Below, in pieces: positions 15,586-23,797 of a stretch of 64,000 bases of DNA (position 1 is its first letter; the number at the start of each line of letters is the position of its first letter). The translations under genes were made by a program, and so were the position numbers. The notes under the pieces are model-generated. The model made no database searches. It was given only the letters and a program-made list of their open reading frames with translations, and had not been told where the DNA came from. The DNA is from Litorilinea aerophila (GTDB lineage: Bacteria; Chloroflexota; Anaerolineae; Caldilineales; Caldilineaceae): contig NZ_VIGC02000011.1 of assembly GCF_006569185.2 (NCBI RefSeq), positions 1-64,000 on the forward strand. The letters run 5' to 3'.

Positions 15586-16185
15586 TCAGCGGGCCGACAG
15601 CGGATGCCCCTCCTCCACTGTGTTCTCCAGGCCTCGATAAAAGATCTGCACCAGACGACGAAAGCTTTCGTCACAGTCCAAAGAGAGGCCAAAACCACCG
15701 GCAATCTCCAGGGTGGCAAAGCCGTGGACCACACTGCGCAGCCCCCGCACCGCGTGGAGGGCATCATCCCCCGTCAGCCCAAAGGAGGCAACCACCGCCA
15801 GGGCCACGTCCACCACCTGCTGCTCCAGGTCATGGAGCTCCTGATCCCCGGGCTGGCCTGCCGCATAACGCAGGCCAGCCATGTACACGCCCGGATGAGC
15901 CTTGATGTAATCCCGATAGGCCTGGGCCACGGCCATCACCGCCTCCGGGCCGGCCTTCCCAATGGCCGCCGCCGTCAGGGCATGAGCCATCTGCCGGAGG
16001 TTGAGCAGAGCCAGCTCCCGCATGAGCCCGCCCAGCCCCTCCACGTGGTTGTAGAGGGAGGGCGGCTGCACGCCCAATTCCCTGGAGAGCCGGGCCAGGG
16101 AAAGGGCATCGACCCCCTCCTGGTCGACCAGCCGGGCGGCTGCCTCCACCACCCCGCCCCGATCCAGCCGTCTGCGCCGGCTCAT
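15586..16185 (-). CDS. TetR/AcrR family regulator
   Basis: A 199-residue one-component repressor. The N-terminal helix-turn-helix is clear (residues about 8-55: GVVEAAARLVDQEGVDALSLARLSRELGV then PSLYNHV), and the C-terminal ligand domain resembles the WHG/TetR_C type. The start is ATG at 16185, overlapping the stop of the upstream alpha/beta hydrolase gene by four bases (ATGA), which couples the two. The operon promoter at 17268-17296 carries repeated ACTAAC/GTTAGT palindromes that probably bind this protein, giving autoregulation (inference). The effector may be a substrate of the hydrolase. Confidence 0.9.
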   Translation of the reverse strand: MSRRRRLDRGGVVEAAARLVDQEGVDALSLARLSRELGVQPPSLYNHVEGLGGLMRELALLNLRQMAHALTAAAIGKAGPEAVMAVAQAYRDYIKAHPGVYMAGLRYAAGQPGDQELHDLEQQVVDVALAVVASFGLTGDDALHAVRGLRSVVHGFATLEIAGGFGLSLDCDESFRRLVQIFYRGLENTVEEGHPLSAR

Positions 16186-17003
16186 CCCACCACCTCCGCC
16201 GGCTGGGACCACACTTCGGCCAGAAAGCCGCGGATCAGCTCACCGGCTATCCCGGGCATCTCCGCGTGGGGATAATGGCCGGCCCCTTCCACCAGGTGGC
16301 AGCGAAAACCCAAGGCGTCGGCCACCCAGCGGGCCTCGACGCCGGGATCGCTGAAGTCCGGGTCCCGGGTGCCCATGAGGACCAGGCCAGGCGCCTGGAC
16401 CCGGGGAATGCGCTCTTCCGAAGCCCGCTTGGAGGCGAAAATCATCTGCCGCAGGGCTTCAAAGCGGCCGGGCTCCTGCAGATTGGCCCGCAGCGCCCCG
16501 GCATAGGCCTCATAGTCCGCCGGCTTGCGGCTGGGATAGAGGCTGCCATAGTACCAGAGCCATGCCGCCGGTCCCCAGGGACGGCGGAAGAGGGCGCCGT
16601 ATACCGGGCGGTGCCACCACAGGGGCTCCCCCCGTACGAAGGGACCAACCAGCACCAGGCCAGCAACCAGCTCCGGCGCCTCCGCCGCCGCCCAGACCGC
16701 GGCGCCCGCCGCCATGGAGGTCCCCACCAGGACCGCCGGCCCTCCATCCAGCGCGCGCAGCAGGGCCACCAGGTCGCTGCCCACCCCGGCCACCGAGTAA
16801 TCGGTCCAGCCCACACTGCTTTCGCCATGGCCCCGCACGTCCAGGGTGACCACCCGGTAACCGGCATCCACCAGTTGAGGCACCAGGTAGCGATACTCGG
16901 CCCGCAGGTCGCCCATGGAGGGCACACACACCACCAGGGGTCCCTCTCCCTGGTCGTCGTAGGCCAGGAAACCATCAGCAACATCCAGATATCGAGTTGA
17001 CAT
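16182..17003 (-). CDS. Alpha/beta hydrolase
   Basis: A 273-residue alpha/beta-fold hydrolase. The nucleophile elbow is GTSMA with Ser96, the acid is probably Asp in GTRDPDFS, and the catalytic His lies in GAGHYPH near the C terminus. The early TLDVRGHGESS segment matches the oxyanion region of epoxide hydrolase and esterase relatives. The start at 17003 (MSTRYLDV) has GAGGAGGG upstream; a much longer in-frame reading upstream crosses the leader and repeat and is not coding. It is the first gene of a two-gene operon with a TetR regulator, so it may degrade the inducer or a xenobiotic ester (inference). Confidence 0.88.
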   Translation of the reverse strand: MSTRYLDVADGFLAYDDQGEGPLVVCVPSMGDLRAEYRYLVPQLVDAGYRVVTLDVRGHGESSVGWTDYSVAGVGSDLVALLRALDGGPAVLVGTSMAAGAAVWAAAEAPELVAGLVLVGPFVRGEPLWWHRPVYGALFRRPWGPAAWLWYYGSLYPSRKPADYEAYAGALRANLQEPGRFEALRQMIFASKRASEERIPRVQAPGLVLMGTRDPDFSDPGVEARWVADALGFRCHLVEGAGHYPHAEMPGIAGELIRGFLAEVWSQPAEVVG

Positions 17004-17140
17004 GGGATTCACCCTCCTCAGGGAGATAGATGGGGCTTCCGTACAGAAAGCACAGATTTCGCAGATGGACACAGATTTTGCCAGATTGCGCTCTGGAAGC
17101 CTCTGCGTCGAAACATGCCTTCCTTCCAGGGAAACCAAAT

Positions 17141-17237
17141 TCAGCAGTTCACGGTTTCGACGCGGAGCGGGACAGCGCCGCATCTGAGAATACTCACTCC
17201 GCAAATGGGCAACAATCGTGAAGTGAAGTACTGAATT
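17141..17237. repeat. Dispersed nested inverted repeat (copy 2)
   Basis: A shorter copy of the repeat at 1932-2048. It keeps the outer arms (TTCACGGT and ATCGTGAA) and the inner GCGGAG/CTCCGC arms but lacks the GTCGGCATC hairpin. It lies inside the predicted 5' leader (about 255 bases) of the alpha/beta hydrolase operon, so it would be transcribed. Confidence 0.75.
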
Positions 17238-17252
17238 TGCATTCACCAACGA

Positions 17253-17296
17253 ACTAACATAGTTAGTATTATAACTAACCTCATTAGTTTTGTCAA
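17253..17296 (-). promoter_or_regulatory. Consensus promoter with TetR-type operator
   Basis: Reading the minus strand, TTGACA (17296-17291) and TATAAT (17273-17268) are separated by exactly 17 bases, a perfect sigma-70 type match. Around the -10 lie alternating ACTAAC and GTTAGT words at 17253-17258, 17262-17267 and 17274-17279, plus ATTAGT at 17283-17288, forming overlapping palindromes. The site drives the alpha/beta hydrolase-TetR operon and is the obvious binding site for that TetR. Confidence 0.85.
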
Positions 17297-17325
17297 GCCC
17301 CAAGTTTCGGACGGTGTGGTTCACA

Positions 17326-17392
17326 ATCGTCGGGGTCACGGACAGAGCGAGCCCTGTCCCTACGTCCTGCACCGACGATCTTGAACGATCCC
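17326..17392. repeat. Dispersed hairpin repeat (copy 1)
   Basis: Outer arms ATCGTCGG and CCGACGAT enclose an inner stem GGACAGAGC/GCCCTGTCC followed by CTAC. A near-identical flank with a longer inner hairpin occurs at 56179-56273. The inner part, read on the minus strand, begins with the GTAG foot of the REP-like family. Confidence 0.75.
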
Positions 17393-17494
17393 CATTTCTG
17401 ACTTTTTGCTCGGCTATCTTTTCACTTTTCAGACATGCCTGGCTGTGTCGCGTTCCTGCAGGTGGGCGAGCAAGGCGGTGGCGTAGGGCATCCA

Positions 17495-17532
17495 ATACAA
17501 AAACGCCCTGGGCGGAATTTCCCCAGGGCGTT
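17495..17532 (-). terminator. Rho-independent terminator of the HEAT-repeat gene
   Basis: An 11-bp perfect stem, AACGCCCTGGG (17502-17512) with CCCAGGGCGTT (17522-17532), has a 9-base loop and, on the minus strand, runs into a T-rich tail. It lies about 40 bases past the stop of the HEAT-repeat gene. Confidence 0.85.
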
Positions 17533-17569
17533 GGCGAAAGCGGACAGACCGTTTCGGCTTTCCAGCAGG

Positions 17570-18100
17570 CTATTGTCGCTGGAGCCGACGAAGTTCAGAC
17601 AGGGCTTTGGAGGCAGCCAGGGGCACGCCTACGCTGGGCTCCGGGCCTTCCAGGGCTTGAAAGACGGGCCGAACCAGGTCGGCGGTGCGTTCCAGCAGGT
17701 AATTTTTGGCGAGCAAATCGTGGAGGACGTGGTGGGCTCCTTCGATCATCAGGGAGGAGAGGGGACGTTCTGCCAGGGCTTCCAACAGGGGCTCCAGGCC
17801 GGCCTGTCCCAGGGCAATCAGGGCTTCCGCCGCCAGCCAGCGAACGCTGAACTGGTTGTCCTCCAGGGCCTCGATCAGGGCCGGGGCCGCTTTGGGGCTG
17901 GCAATTTCCCGCAGTGCCTTGGCAGCTTCCCAGTGGGAGGGGCCATCGTCCTGTTTCAGAACCTGGATCAGGGCATCCACCGCGGGCTCGCCAATGCGAA
18001 CCAGTTGGATGCGGGCCTTCTGACGTACCAGCCCATCCGCGTTGCGCAGGGCGGCAATCAAAACCTGGATATTCGCCTGTAGTTCCTCATGAGATTCCAT
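17570..18100 (-). CDS. HEAT-repeat (PBS lyase-like) protein
   Basis: A 176-residue all-helical protein made of about five HEAT/PBS-lyase-type repeats, visible as recurring blocks of the form ALIEALEDNQFSVRWLAAEAL. Such repeats form a curved scaffold for protein-protein contacts, and here there is no attached enzyme domain or export signal. The start at 18100 (MESHEEL) has GGAGG nine bases upstream; an ATG nine bases earlier abuts that site. It has its own terminator downstream and is probably monocistronic or the last gene after the FKBP gene. Partner unknown. Confidence 0.8.
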   Translation of the reverse strand: MESHEELQANIQVLIAALRNADGLVRQKARIQLVRIGEPAVDALIQVLKQDDGPSHWEAAKALREIASPKAAPALIEALEDNQFSVRWLAAEALIALGQAGLEPLLEALAERPLSSLMIEGAHHVLHDLLAKNYLLERTADLVRPVFQALEGPEPSVGVPLAASKALSELRRLQRQ

Positions 18101-18218
18101 GGCTATCATCCTCCTTCGTCAGCCTGGCAGGCCCATCGCCTCTCCAGGGGCCTGGGCCAGGAAGGGGAGTCCGTCTCCCGACTTCCTGGCCTGCGCCCGT
18201 GCGAAGTGCCCAAAATCT

Positions 18219-18932
18219 TTACTGAACGTCCAACAGCTCCACCTCAAAGACCAGGGTGGCGTTGGGCGGGATGACGCCGGCGGCACCCTGGGGACCGTAG
18301 GCCAGCTCCGGCGGGATGATCACCTGGCGCTTGCCGCCCACCCGCATGTCGAGCAGGCTTTCATCCAGCCCGGGGATCACCTGGCCGACGCCCACGGTAA
18401 ACTCCAGGGGCTCGCCCCGATCCAGCGAGCTGTCGAACTTACCGCCGTCCAACAGCCAGCCGGTATAGTCGAGGGTAACCGTCTGGCCCCGCTGGGGTGT
18501 GGCGCCGTCGCCCACCTGGAAGTCTACAAATTTCACGCCGTTGGCGGTGACGCTGTAATCCCCCTCGTCCACGGCGGTCGGTTTCTCCGGCGCGCCGGGC
18601 CGAACTTCGAGTAACTCCACGTCGAAGATCAGGGTGGCGTTGGGCGGGATCACATTGCCCGCGCCCCGCTCGCCATAGCCCAGCTCCGGGGGGATGGTCA
18701 GGGTTCCCTTGCTGCCCTCCCGCAGGAGGGCGATCCCCTCGTCCCAGCCCTGGATCACCTGGCCAGCACCCAGCACGAACTGGATGGGCTTGTTGCGCTG
18801 GTAAGAACTATCGAAGACGGTACCGTCGGTGAATTTGCCCGTGTAGTGGACCACCACCACGTCGCCAGGCTGGGGCCGGGCACCCTGGCCGGCCACGGTT
18901 TCGGTATAGGTTACACCGGTTTGTTGCGTCAA
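18219..18932 (-). CDS. Tandem FKBP-type peptidyl-prolyl isomerase
   Basis: A cytoplasmic protein of 237 residues with two FKBP domains (about 10-110 and 130-237). Domain 1 has the standard pocket residues (VHYTGKFTDGTVFDSS, QVIQGWDEG, IPPELGYGERG). Domain 2 is similar but has Leu in place of the pocket Trp (QVIPGLDES), so it may be weak or non-catalytic. There is no ATG in frame. A TTG at 18932 sits seven bases after AAGGAG and gives MTQQTGVTY, and it is the best start. An ATG four bases earlier is out of frame and stops at once. It should speed proline isomerisation in folding proteins. Confidence 0.88.
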   Translation of the reverse strand: MTQQTGVTYTETVAGQGARPQPGDVVVVHYTGKFTDGTVFDSSYQRNKPIQFVLGAGQVIQGWDEGIALLREGSKGTLTIPPELGYGERGAGNVIPPNATLIFDVELLEVRPGAPEKPTAVDEGDYSVTANGVKFVDFQVGDGATPQRGQTVTLDYTGWLLDGGKFDSSLDRGEPLEFTVGVGQVIPGLDESLLDMRVGGKRQVIIPPELAYGPQGAAGVIPPNATLVFEVELLDVQ

Positions 18933-19003
18933 AACATGGCTCCTTAATCCATGAGAGTTGGGCGAGCTTCTCGCCCACGAAATCGAATGGGGTCCGTGTG
19001 ACT

Positions 19004-19549
19004 TCAGCCCGTGGGGGTCAGGCTCCCCTGGCCGGCAGGCAGCTCCACGACCTTTTCGACCGTGTCGTAGAGCCGGAACCCTCGGGCCTGATAGTTCTGG
19101 AGCGCCCGGGGATGATCCAGGGTACAGGTATGCACCCAGACCCGGCGGGCGTCCATCTCCCAGGCACGGCGAATGGCTGCCGTCAGGAACAGACCGCCGA
19201 TGCCCCGGCCCACAAAGCGGGGAAGCAGGCCAAAGTAGGCAATCTCCACCTGCTGGCCGGGCTGCTTTTCCAGTTCCACGTAGCCGGCGGGCGTATCCTC
19301 CAGGTAGGCGATCCAGGTCTCCAGCTCCGGCCGGTCCAGGTAGGCGAGCCATTGATGGTCGTCCCAGCTCAGCCGCTCGTACCAGTGCCAGTCTGCGCCC
19401 ACGGTGGTGTAGAAGAAGCGGTTCAGCTCCGGGCAGGGAATGCGCGCCTGGCGAATCGCCAGGCCGGGCACCGTCCGTTGGGCCGGCACCAGCTCATCGG
19501 GGCTGGTCATCTCCAGGTAGTAGATGGTCACAAGTGTCGGCGTACCCAT
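19004..19549 (-). CDS. GNAT family N-acetyltransferase
   Basis: A protein of about 181 residues with a GNAT fold. The acetyl-CoA loop is seen as LLPRFVGRGIGGLFL, with a conserved C-terminal HPRALQNYQARGFRLYD block. It probably acetylates a small amine or a protein N terminus; the substrate cannot be told. The start at 19549 follows GGAGG closely (two bases), which is tight, and initiation at the Met in LEMTSPDEL is an alternative. It is divergently oriented from the Nramp-UspA gene, leaving about 155 bases that could hold both promoters. Confidence 0.8.
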   Translation of the reverse strand: MGTPTLVTIYYLEMTSPDELVPAQRTVPGLAIRQARIPCPELNRFFYTTVGADWHWYERLSWDDHQWLAYLDRPELETWIAYLEDTPAGYVELEKQPGQQVEIAYFGLLPRFVGRGIGGLFLTAAIRRAWEMDARRVWVHTCTLDHPRALQNYQARGFRLYDTVEKVVELPAGQGSLTPTG

Positions 19550-19667
19550 GGCCTCCACTTTATCATGGCTGGCGGGAAAGTACCAACCATTCCTTCGCTT
19601 GATCAAGGTTCCACGCCCTGGCCAGAGGAGTGCAACGGGGTAAAGTCCTTCTTGTGGGCGGCGCTTG

Positions 19668-19697
19668 TTGACAGCTTTCGTCTCCTGGCGTGAAAAT
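19668..19697 (+). promoter_or_regulatory. Candidate promoter for a leaderless Nramp-UspA mRNA
   Basis: TTGACA at 19668-19673 is followed 18 bases later by GAAAAT (19692-19697). The predicted transcription start falls at or next to the ATG at 19704, and no ribosome site precedes that ATG. This suggests a leaderless message; the -10 is only a moderate match. Confidence 0.45.
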
Positions 19698-19703
19698 ACC
19701 CGT

Positions 19704-21611
19704 ATGGACACGCACCCTCATCACTCCCTGGAAGAAGTACACGAAAGTGTTCCCGTCCCCAGCGGTGGTTCCTGGTGGCGGCGTTGGCTGGCCATTACCG
19801 GCCCGGCTTTGATGGTCTCCGTAGGCTACATGGACCCGGGCAACTGGGCCACGGACCTGGCCGCAGGCAGCCGCTACAACTATCGGCTCATCTGGGTCCT
19901 GCTCATGTCCAACCTCATGGCCGTGCTCCTGCAGAGCCTGGCCGCGCGCCTGGGCATCGTCAGCCGCACCGACCTGGCCCAGGCCAACCGGGAAGAGTAT
20001 CCCAGCGTGGTGAACATTCCCCTCTACGTCCTGGCCGAGATCGCCATCACGGCCACGGACCTGGCCGAGGTGATCGGCTCTGCCATTGCGCTGAACCTGC
20101 TCTTCGGCCTGCCTTTGCTGTACGGCGTCCTGCTCACTGCGCTGGACGTCCTGCTGCTCCTGATCCTGTCTCATTACGGCATTCGCCGCCTGGAAGCGGT
20201 CATCACTTCCCTGGTGGGTACCATCGCCGTGGCCTTCCTCATCGAGATCTTCCTGGCCCGCCCCGAGTGGGGCGGGGTGTTGCGGGGGTTCACGCCGTCC
20301 CTGCCCGACGCCACGGCCCTCTACATCGCCATCGGGATTTTGGGCGCGACGGTGATGCCCCACAACCTCTATCTGCATTCCTCCCTGGTGCAGACCCGCA
20401 AGATTGGCCGGACGCCCCGGGAGATCTGGCAGGCCATTCGTCTGAACACCTTCGATTCGGCCATCGCCCTGAACGCGGCCTTTTTCGTCAACTCGGTCAT
20501 CCTCATCGTGGCTGCGGCGGTCTTCTATCGCACCGGCCACAACGAAGTAGCCGAGATTCAGGATGCCCATCGCCTGCTGGAGCCATTGCTGGGCACAGCC
20601 CTGGCGCCCATCGCCTTTGCCGTAGCCCTGCTGGCCTCCGGCCAGAGCTCCACCATTACCGGCACCCTGGCCGGCCAGATCGTGATGGAAGGCTACCTGC
20701 ACTGGCGGATTCGCCCCTGGTTGCGCCGCCTGTTGACGCGGCTGTTGGCCATTGCTCCGGCCGTCTTCGCCATCCTCCACTTCGGCGAGCAGTCCACCGG
20801 CGAGCTGCTGGTCCTGAGCCAGGTGGTGCTATCCCTCCAGCTTCCTTTCGCCACCATCCCCTTAATTCACTTTGTGGCCGACCGCCGTCGCATGGGCGAG
20901 TTTGCCATCTCCCGGCGGCTGCAGGCGGCGGCCTGGGTCGTGGCCGGCCTGATCGTGGCGCTGAACATGAAACTGGTCGTCGATGAGATCCAGGGCTGGT
21001 TGACCAGAGCAGGGGACCGCGCCTGGCTGCTGTATGCCAGTGTGGTGCCCCTGAGCCTGGCCTTGCTCCTCCTGCTGGCCTACATCACGGTGCGCCCCTG
21101 GCTGGATAGCCGCTTGGGGCGGGCCGGGCAACCTCGGGGCACCGACCTGCATCCCCTGCCAGCCCGGCCAGCGCCCCAACTGGCGCTGCCACCAGCCTAC
21201 CATCGCATCGCCATCGCCCTGGATTTTGGGGAAGGTCAGGAGCGGCTGCTCAACGAGGCCCTGCGCTTTGCCCGCTTCAACCACCCCCACTACTACCTGC
21301 TCCATGTGACCGAAAGCCCGGCGGCCCAAGGGCTGCGGGACAACGCGGCCGATCGGGAGATCCAACGGGACCGGGAGCGGCTGGCCGCACTGGCGGAGAT
21401 GCTACAGGCCAGAGGCTTGACCGTCACCTGCCATGTGGGCACCGGCGACCCCGCCGGAGAGCTGGCCCGGCTGGTGAACGAAGTAGGGGCAGATCTGCTG
21501 ATCGTGGGTTCCCACGGTCATCGAGGCGTGGCGGATGTCCTATACGGCACCACCATCGACCGGTTGCGCCATTTGGTCCGTGCCCACGTGCTCATTGTAT
21601 CTCGGGAATAA
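19704..21611 (+). CDS. Nramp (MntH-like) metal transporter fused to a UspA domain
   Basis: A 635-residue fusion. Residues about 25-470 form an Nramp transporter with around 11 membrane segments. The metal-site motifs DPGN (44-47) in the first helix and MPHN (about 218-221) in the sixth are intact, which predicts proton-coupled Mn or Fe uptake. From about residue 498 a cytoplasmic universal-stress domain follows (YHRIAIALDFG to the end) with the ATP-binding pattern G-2x-G-9x-G-T intact (GSHGHRG at about 602). The start at 19704 lacks a ribosome site. A small membrane protein follows 88 bases later and may be co-transcribed. Nucleotide gating of metal uptake by the UspA domain is inference. Confidence 0.9.
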   Translation: MDTHPHHSLEEVHESVPVPSGGSWWRRWLAITGPALMVSVGYMDPGNWATDLAAGSRYNYRLIWVLLMSNLMAVLLQSLAARLGIVSRTDLAQANREEYPSVVNIPLYVLAEIAITATDLAEVIGSAIALNLLFGLPLLYGVLLTALDVLLLLILSHYGIRRLEAVITSLVGTIAVAFLIEIFLARPEWGGVLRGFTPSLPDATALYIAIGILGATVMPHNLYLHSSLVQTRKIGRTPREIWQAIRLNTFDSAIALNAAFFVNSVILIVAAAVFYRTGHNEVAEIQDAHRLLEPLLGTALAPIAFAVALLASGQSSTITGTLAGQIVMEGYLHWRIRPWLRRLLTRLLAIAPAVFAILHFGEQSTGELLVLSQVVLSLQLPFATIPLIHFVADRRRMGEFAISRRLQAAAWVVAGLIVALNMKLVVDEIQGWLTRAGDRAWLLYASVVPLSLALLLLLAYITVRPWLDSRLGRAGQPRGTDLHPLPARPAPQLALPPAYHRIAIALDFGEGQERLLNEALRFARFNHPHYYLLHVTESPAAQGLRDNAADREIQRDRERLAALAEMLQARGLTVTCHVGTGDPAGELARLVNEVGADLLIVGSHGHRGVADVLYGTTIDRLRHLVRAHVLIVSRE

Positions 21612-21699
21612 CAAGGTACTTGACAGGGACGAGCGCAAGTACCGGGAAAAACCAAAGTCAACAGATTCTCATGTCGAAGATCAAATCAAGGAGAAAGAG

Positions 21700-22044
21700 A
21701 TGTACGAACATCGTCGTGAGCCGCTACTTCCCCTGGGCCGCTTCCTCTGGCGACTGTTCTGGCATGCGCTCGTCTCCACCGGTGTGGTCAGTCTTTCCTT
21801 GGGAATCGGCGTTGTGGGATATCATGTGACCGAACAACTCTCCTGGCTGGATGCGCTGTTGAATGCATCCATGATCCTGACCGGCATGGGCCCTGTCAAT
21901 CCCATGACGACCGTTGCCGGCAAACTCTTTGCCTCTGCCTATGCCCTCTATTCGGGCGTCGTATTTCTGGCTGTTACAGCCATCATGATGGCTCCCCTGG
22001 CCCACCGGTTGCTCCACCGGCTTCACCTGCCTATCGAAGAGTGA
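21700..22044 (+). CDS. Two-helix channel-like membrane protein
   Basis: A 114-residue protein with two strong membrane helices (about 22-45 and 73-97) separated by a short re-entrant-like stretch, LLNASMILTGMGPV. The layout TM1-pore loop-TM2 is that of the minimal potassium channel core, and TGMGP sits where TVGYG would be. The filter is clearly non-canonical, so ion selectivity is uncertain. The start at 21700 has AAGGAG upstream. It follows the Nramp-UspA gene on the same strand and converges with the gene at 22061. The alternative is a small membrane protein with no transport role. Confidence 0.6.
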   Translation: MYEHRREPLLPLGRFLWRLFWHALVSTGVVSLSLGIGVVGYHVTEQLSWLDALLNASMILTGMGPVNPMTTVAGKLFASAYALYSGVVFLAVTAIMMAPLAHRLLHRLHLPIEE

Positions 22045-22060
22045 TGTCACCAGCTGGAAT

Positions 22061-23698
22061 TCACGCCTCGTCCGCCCCCTGGACCCAGATGGGGCTGGAC
22101 CAGGCCCGCTGGCCGTTGCGCTGTTCCACCCGCACCCGGTAGTGGGTCTCCTGGGTCAAAGGCTCGTCGTCGGTGACGGTGAAGGTGACCGTATAGCCGG
22201 CCTCGGGGATGACCCGGTGCAGTTTGGCTTTGTGGGCGAAGTGATAGTAGGCATCGCTGCCTTCTGCCCGCTCTGGCTCCAGGCCGGTGGCATCCCGCAG
22301 GAAGTGGATGCACTCGTCGCGGTACCAGAGCAGATGGCTGCGCATGGACAAAGCTGAGACCGGGGCGGTCAGCTCCAGGCCATTCAAGCGCAGCTGGACC
22401 AGGGATTCTGGGGTGGCTTCAAACTCGAAGAGGGTCGCGCCCTGCATGGGACGCCCCACATGCTCCTGGCGGCTGACCATGTGGAACCAGGCTGTGTCTC
22501 CCTCCAGCCGGGGCACACCCTGCCAGGGCGAGATCCAGCAGGGCTCCCATCCCACCATGCGCCCGTCGCCCACCGTCAGTTCGCCGTCCCAGTGATGCTC
22601 CGGTTTGGGCAGCTCGTTGGGGCGGGGGCCCCAGCCCACTTCCAGGCGCAGCTTGTAGCGGGTCCGCTGTCCAGGCTGGGGCTCGGACCACTGCCCCTGG
22701 TGGCAGTAGGTGGCCCACACCCGGCCGTTGCGTAAAATTTCGATGCGGTCGATGGCATCCGAGCCGCGCACGGTCACGGCCAACTCTCGCCTGGGCGCAT
22801 GGCTCAGGATGCTGCCCATGCGGGCGCCGTTGCAGGTGAACTCCAGCTGGATACGGTCACCCGTCACCCCGTAGACCCGGCGGGCCAGGAAAGCCTCCCA
22901 GAGCCCTTCCCGGCTCAACTCGCTGGCCCAGCAGCCCATGAGCCCCTGTCCCCAGTGGCCTGGCATGTGGGTCCAGTTGTCGGTGGAGCAGATGGCCCCC
23001 AGGTGCAACCCCCGGTCCAGCGCCTCCTGATAGGTGCCGCCACCGACCCCCGGGCCCATGTGGGCGTTCTGGCGCAGGCCGATCCACTCTTCGTCAGTCT
23101 CCGAGCACCCGTGGATGGAAAAGAGTTCGGCAAAGGGGCTGAGCCGTTCGTCACAGTGGCGCCAGTCCGGCGCGCGCTGACCCACCAGGTAGCCGGTGTG
23201 GTGGGGGATGGCGATGGCCCGGATGGGCAGCTTGCGCAGGAAGTCGTACAGCGCCGGCAGGGTGTCTGCATCGCACAGGGGATGGCCTTCCTCCTGGTAG
23301 ACCACGTTGTGGTCGCCCCAGCGGCCGTTGCCCTGCCACTCGTAGCCCGGAAAGGCCACGAACTCCCCCGGACGATTCCATTTGGCCGTGGCGATCTGGA
23401 ACTCTCGCCACTCCTGGGCCATCAGCGCCGCGTCCTTGGGCCGCTCCAGGTGCACGCCCCGGTAGTTCTGGCCGGCCGTGCCTGTCTCTTCGGAGAGGTG
23501 GCCGCCGACCGTGGCCAGCGCCGGCCCCTGCAGATGGGGCTTGGGGGGCACAAACTCGAAGAAGCGCATGTAGTAGGCGCCGGTGTAGAAGTCCAGATGG
23601 CGGCTGGCAAAGTCCAGGATGTCCACCAAGGGCGGGTCCTGGCCGCCATGCTGATAAGAATTGTGATGAGTCTCTCCCCAGAACAGTTGATAGGTCAT
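22061..23698 (-). CDS. DUF3604-like (PHP-type) putative metallohydrolase
   Basis: A 545-residue cytoplasmic protein. Candidate metal-site segments are GETHHNSY near the N terminus, GDHNVVY, IAIPHHTGY and CSTDNWTH, consistent with the PHP/DUF3604 class. A C-terminal beta-rich part from about residue 300 (RIEILRNGRVWATY, VTFTVTDDEPL) looks like the accessory beta domain often attached to DUF3604. Reaction and substrate are unknown. Its gene neighbours on the same strand are an M20 peptidase-like gene and an L-rhamnonate dehydratase-like gene, hinting at a catabolic role. It converges on the channel-like gene with a 16-base gap. Confidence 0.65.
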   Translation of the reverse strand: MTYQLFWGETHHNSYQHGGQDPPLVDILDFASRHLDFYTGAYYMRFFEFVPPKPHLQGPALATVGGHLSEETGTAGQNYRGVHLERPKDAALMAQEWREFQIATAKWNRPGEFVAFPGYEWQGNGRWGDHNVVYQEEGHPLCDADTLPALYDFLRKLPIRAIAIPHHTGYLVGQRAPDWRHCDERLSPFAELFSIHGCSETDEEWIGLRQNAHMGPGVGGGTYQEALDRGLHLGAICSTDNWTHMPGHWGQGLMGCWASELSREGLWEAFLARRVYGVTGDRIQLEFTCNGARMGSILSHAPRRELAVTVRGSDAIDRIEILRNGRVWATYCHQGQWSEPQPGQRTRYKLRLEVGWGPRPNELPKPEHHWDGELTVGDGRMVGWEPCWISPWQGVPRLEGDTAWFHMVSRQEHVGRPMQGATLFEFEATPESLVQLRLNGLELTAPVSALSMRSHLLWYRDECIHFLRDATGLEPERAEGSDAYYHFAHKAKLHRVIPEAGYTVTFTVTDDEPLTQETHYRVRVEQRNGQRAWSSPIWVQGADEA

Positions 23699-23797
23699 GA
23701 CTTCTCCCTGCTGAACTCATGAAATACCGCCCACATCCGGCCTCTACCCCCAATAACGCCGACCCCACCCATTCCGTTCACCCACCCAATCACCTGA

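Noticed and set aside
16182-17495. N-terminal extension of the alpha/beta hydrolase to 17495
   Set aside because: It would cross the promoter, operator and a dispersed repeat; the ATG at 17003 has a strong ribosome site.
18219-19352. Longer FKBP protein beginning at 19352
   Set aside because: The extra N-terminal part is the complement of the GNAT gene and has a Pro/Gly/Arg-rich shadow composition; a TTG with a good ribosome site gives a clean start.
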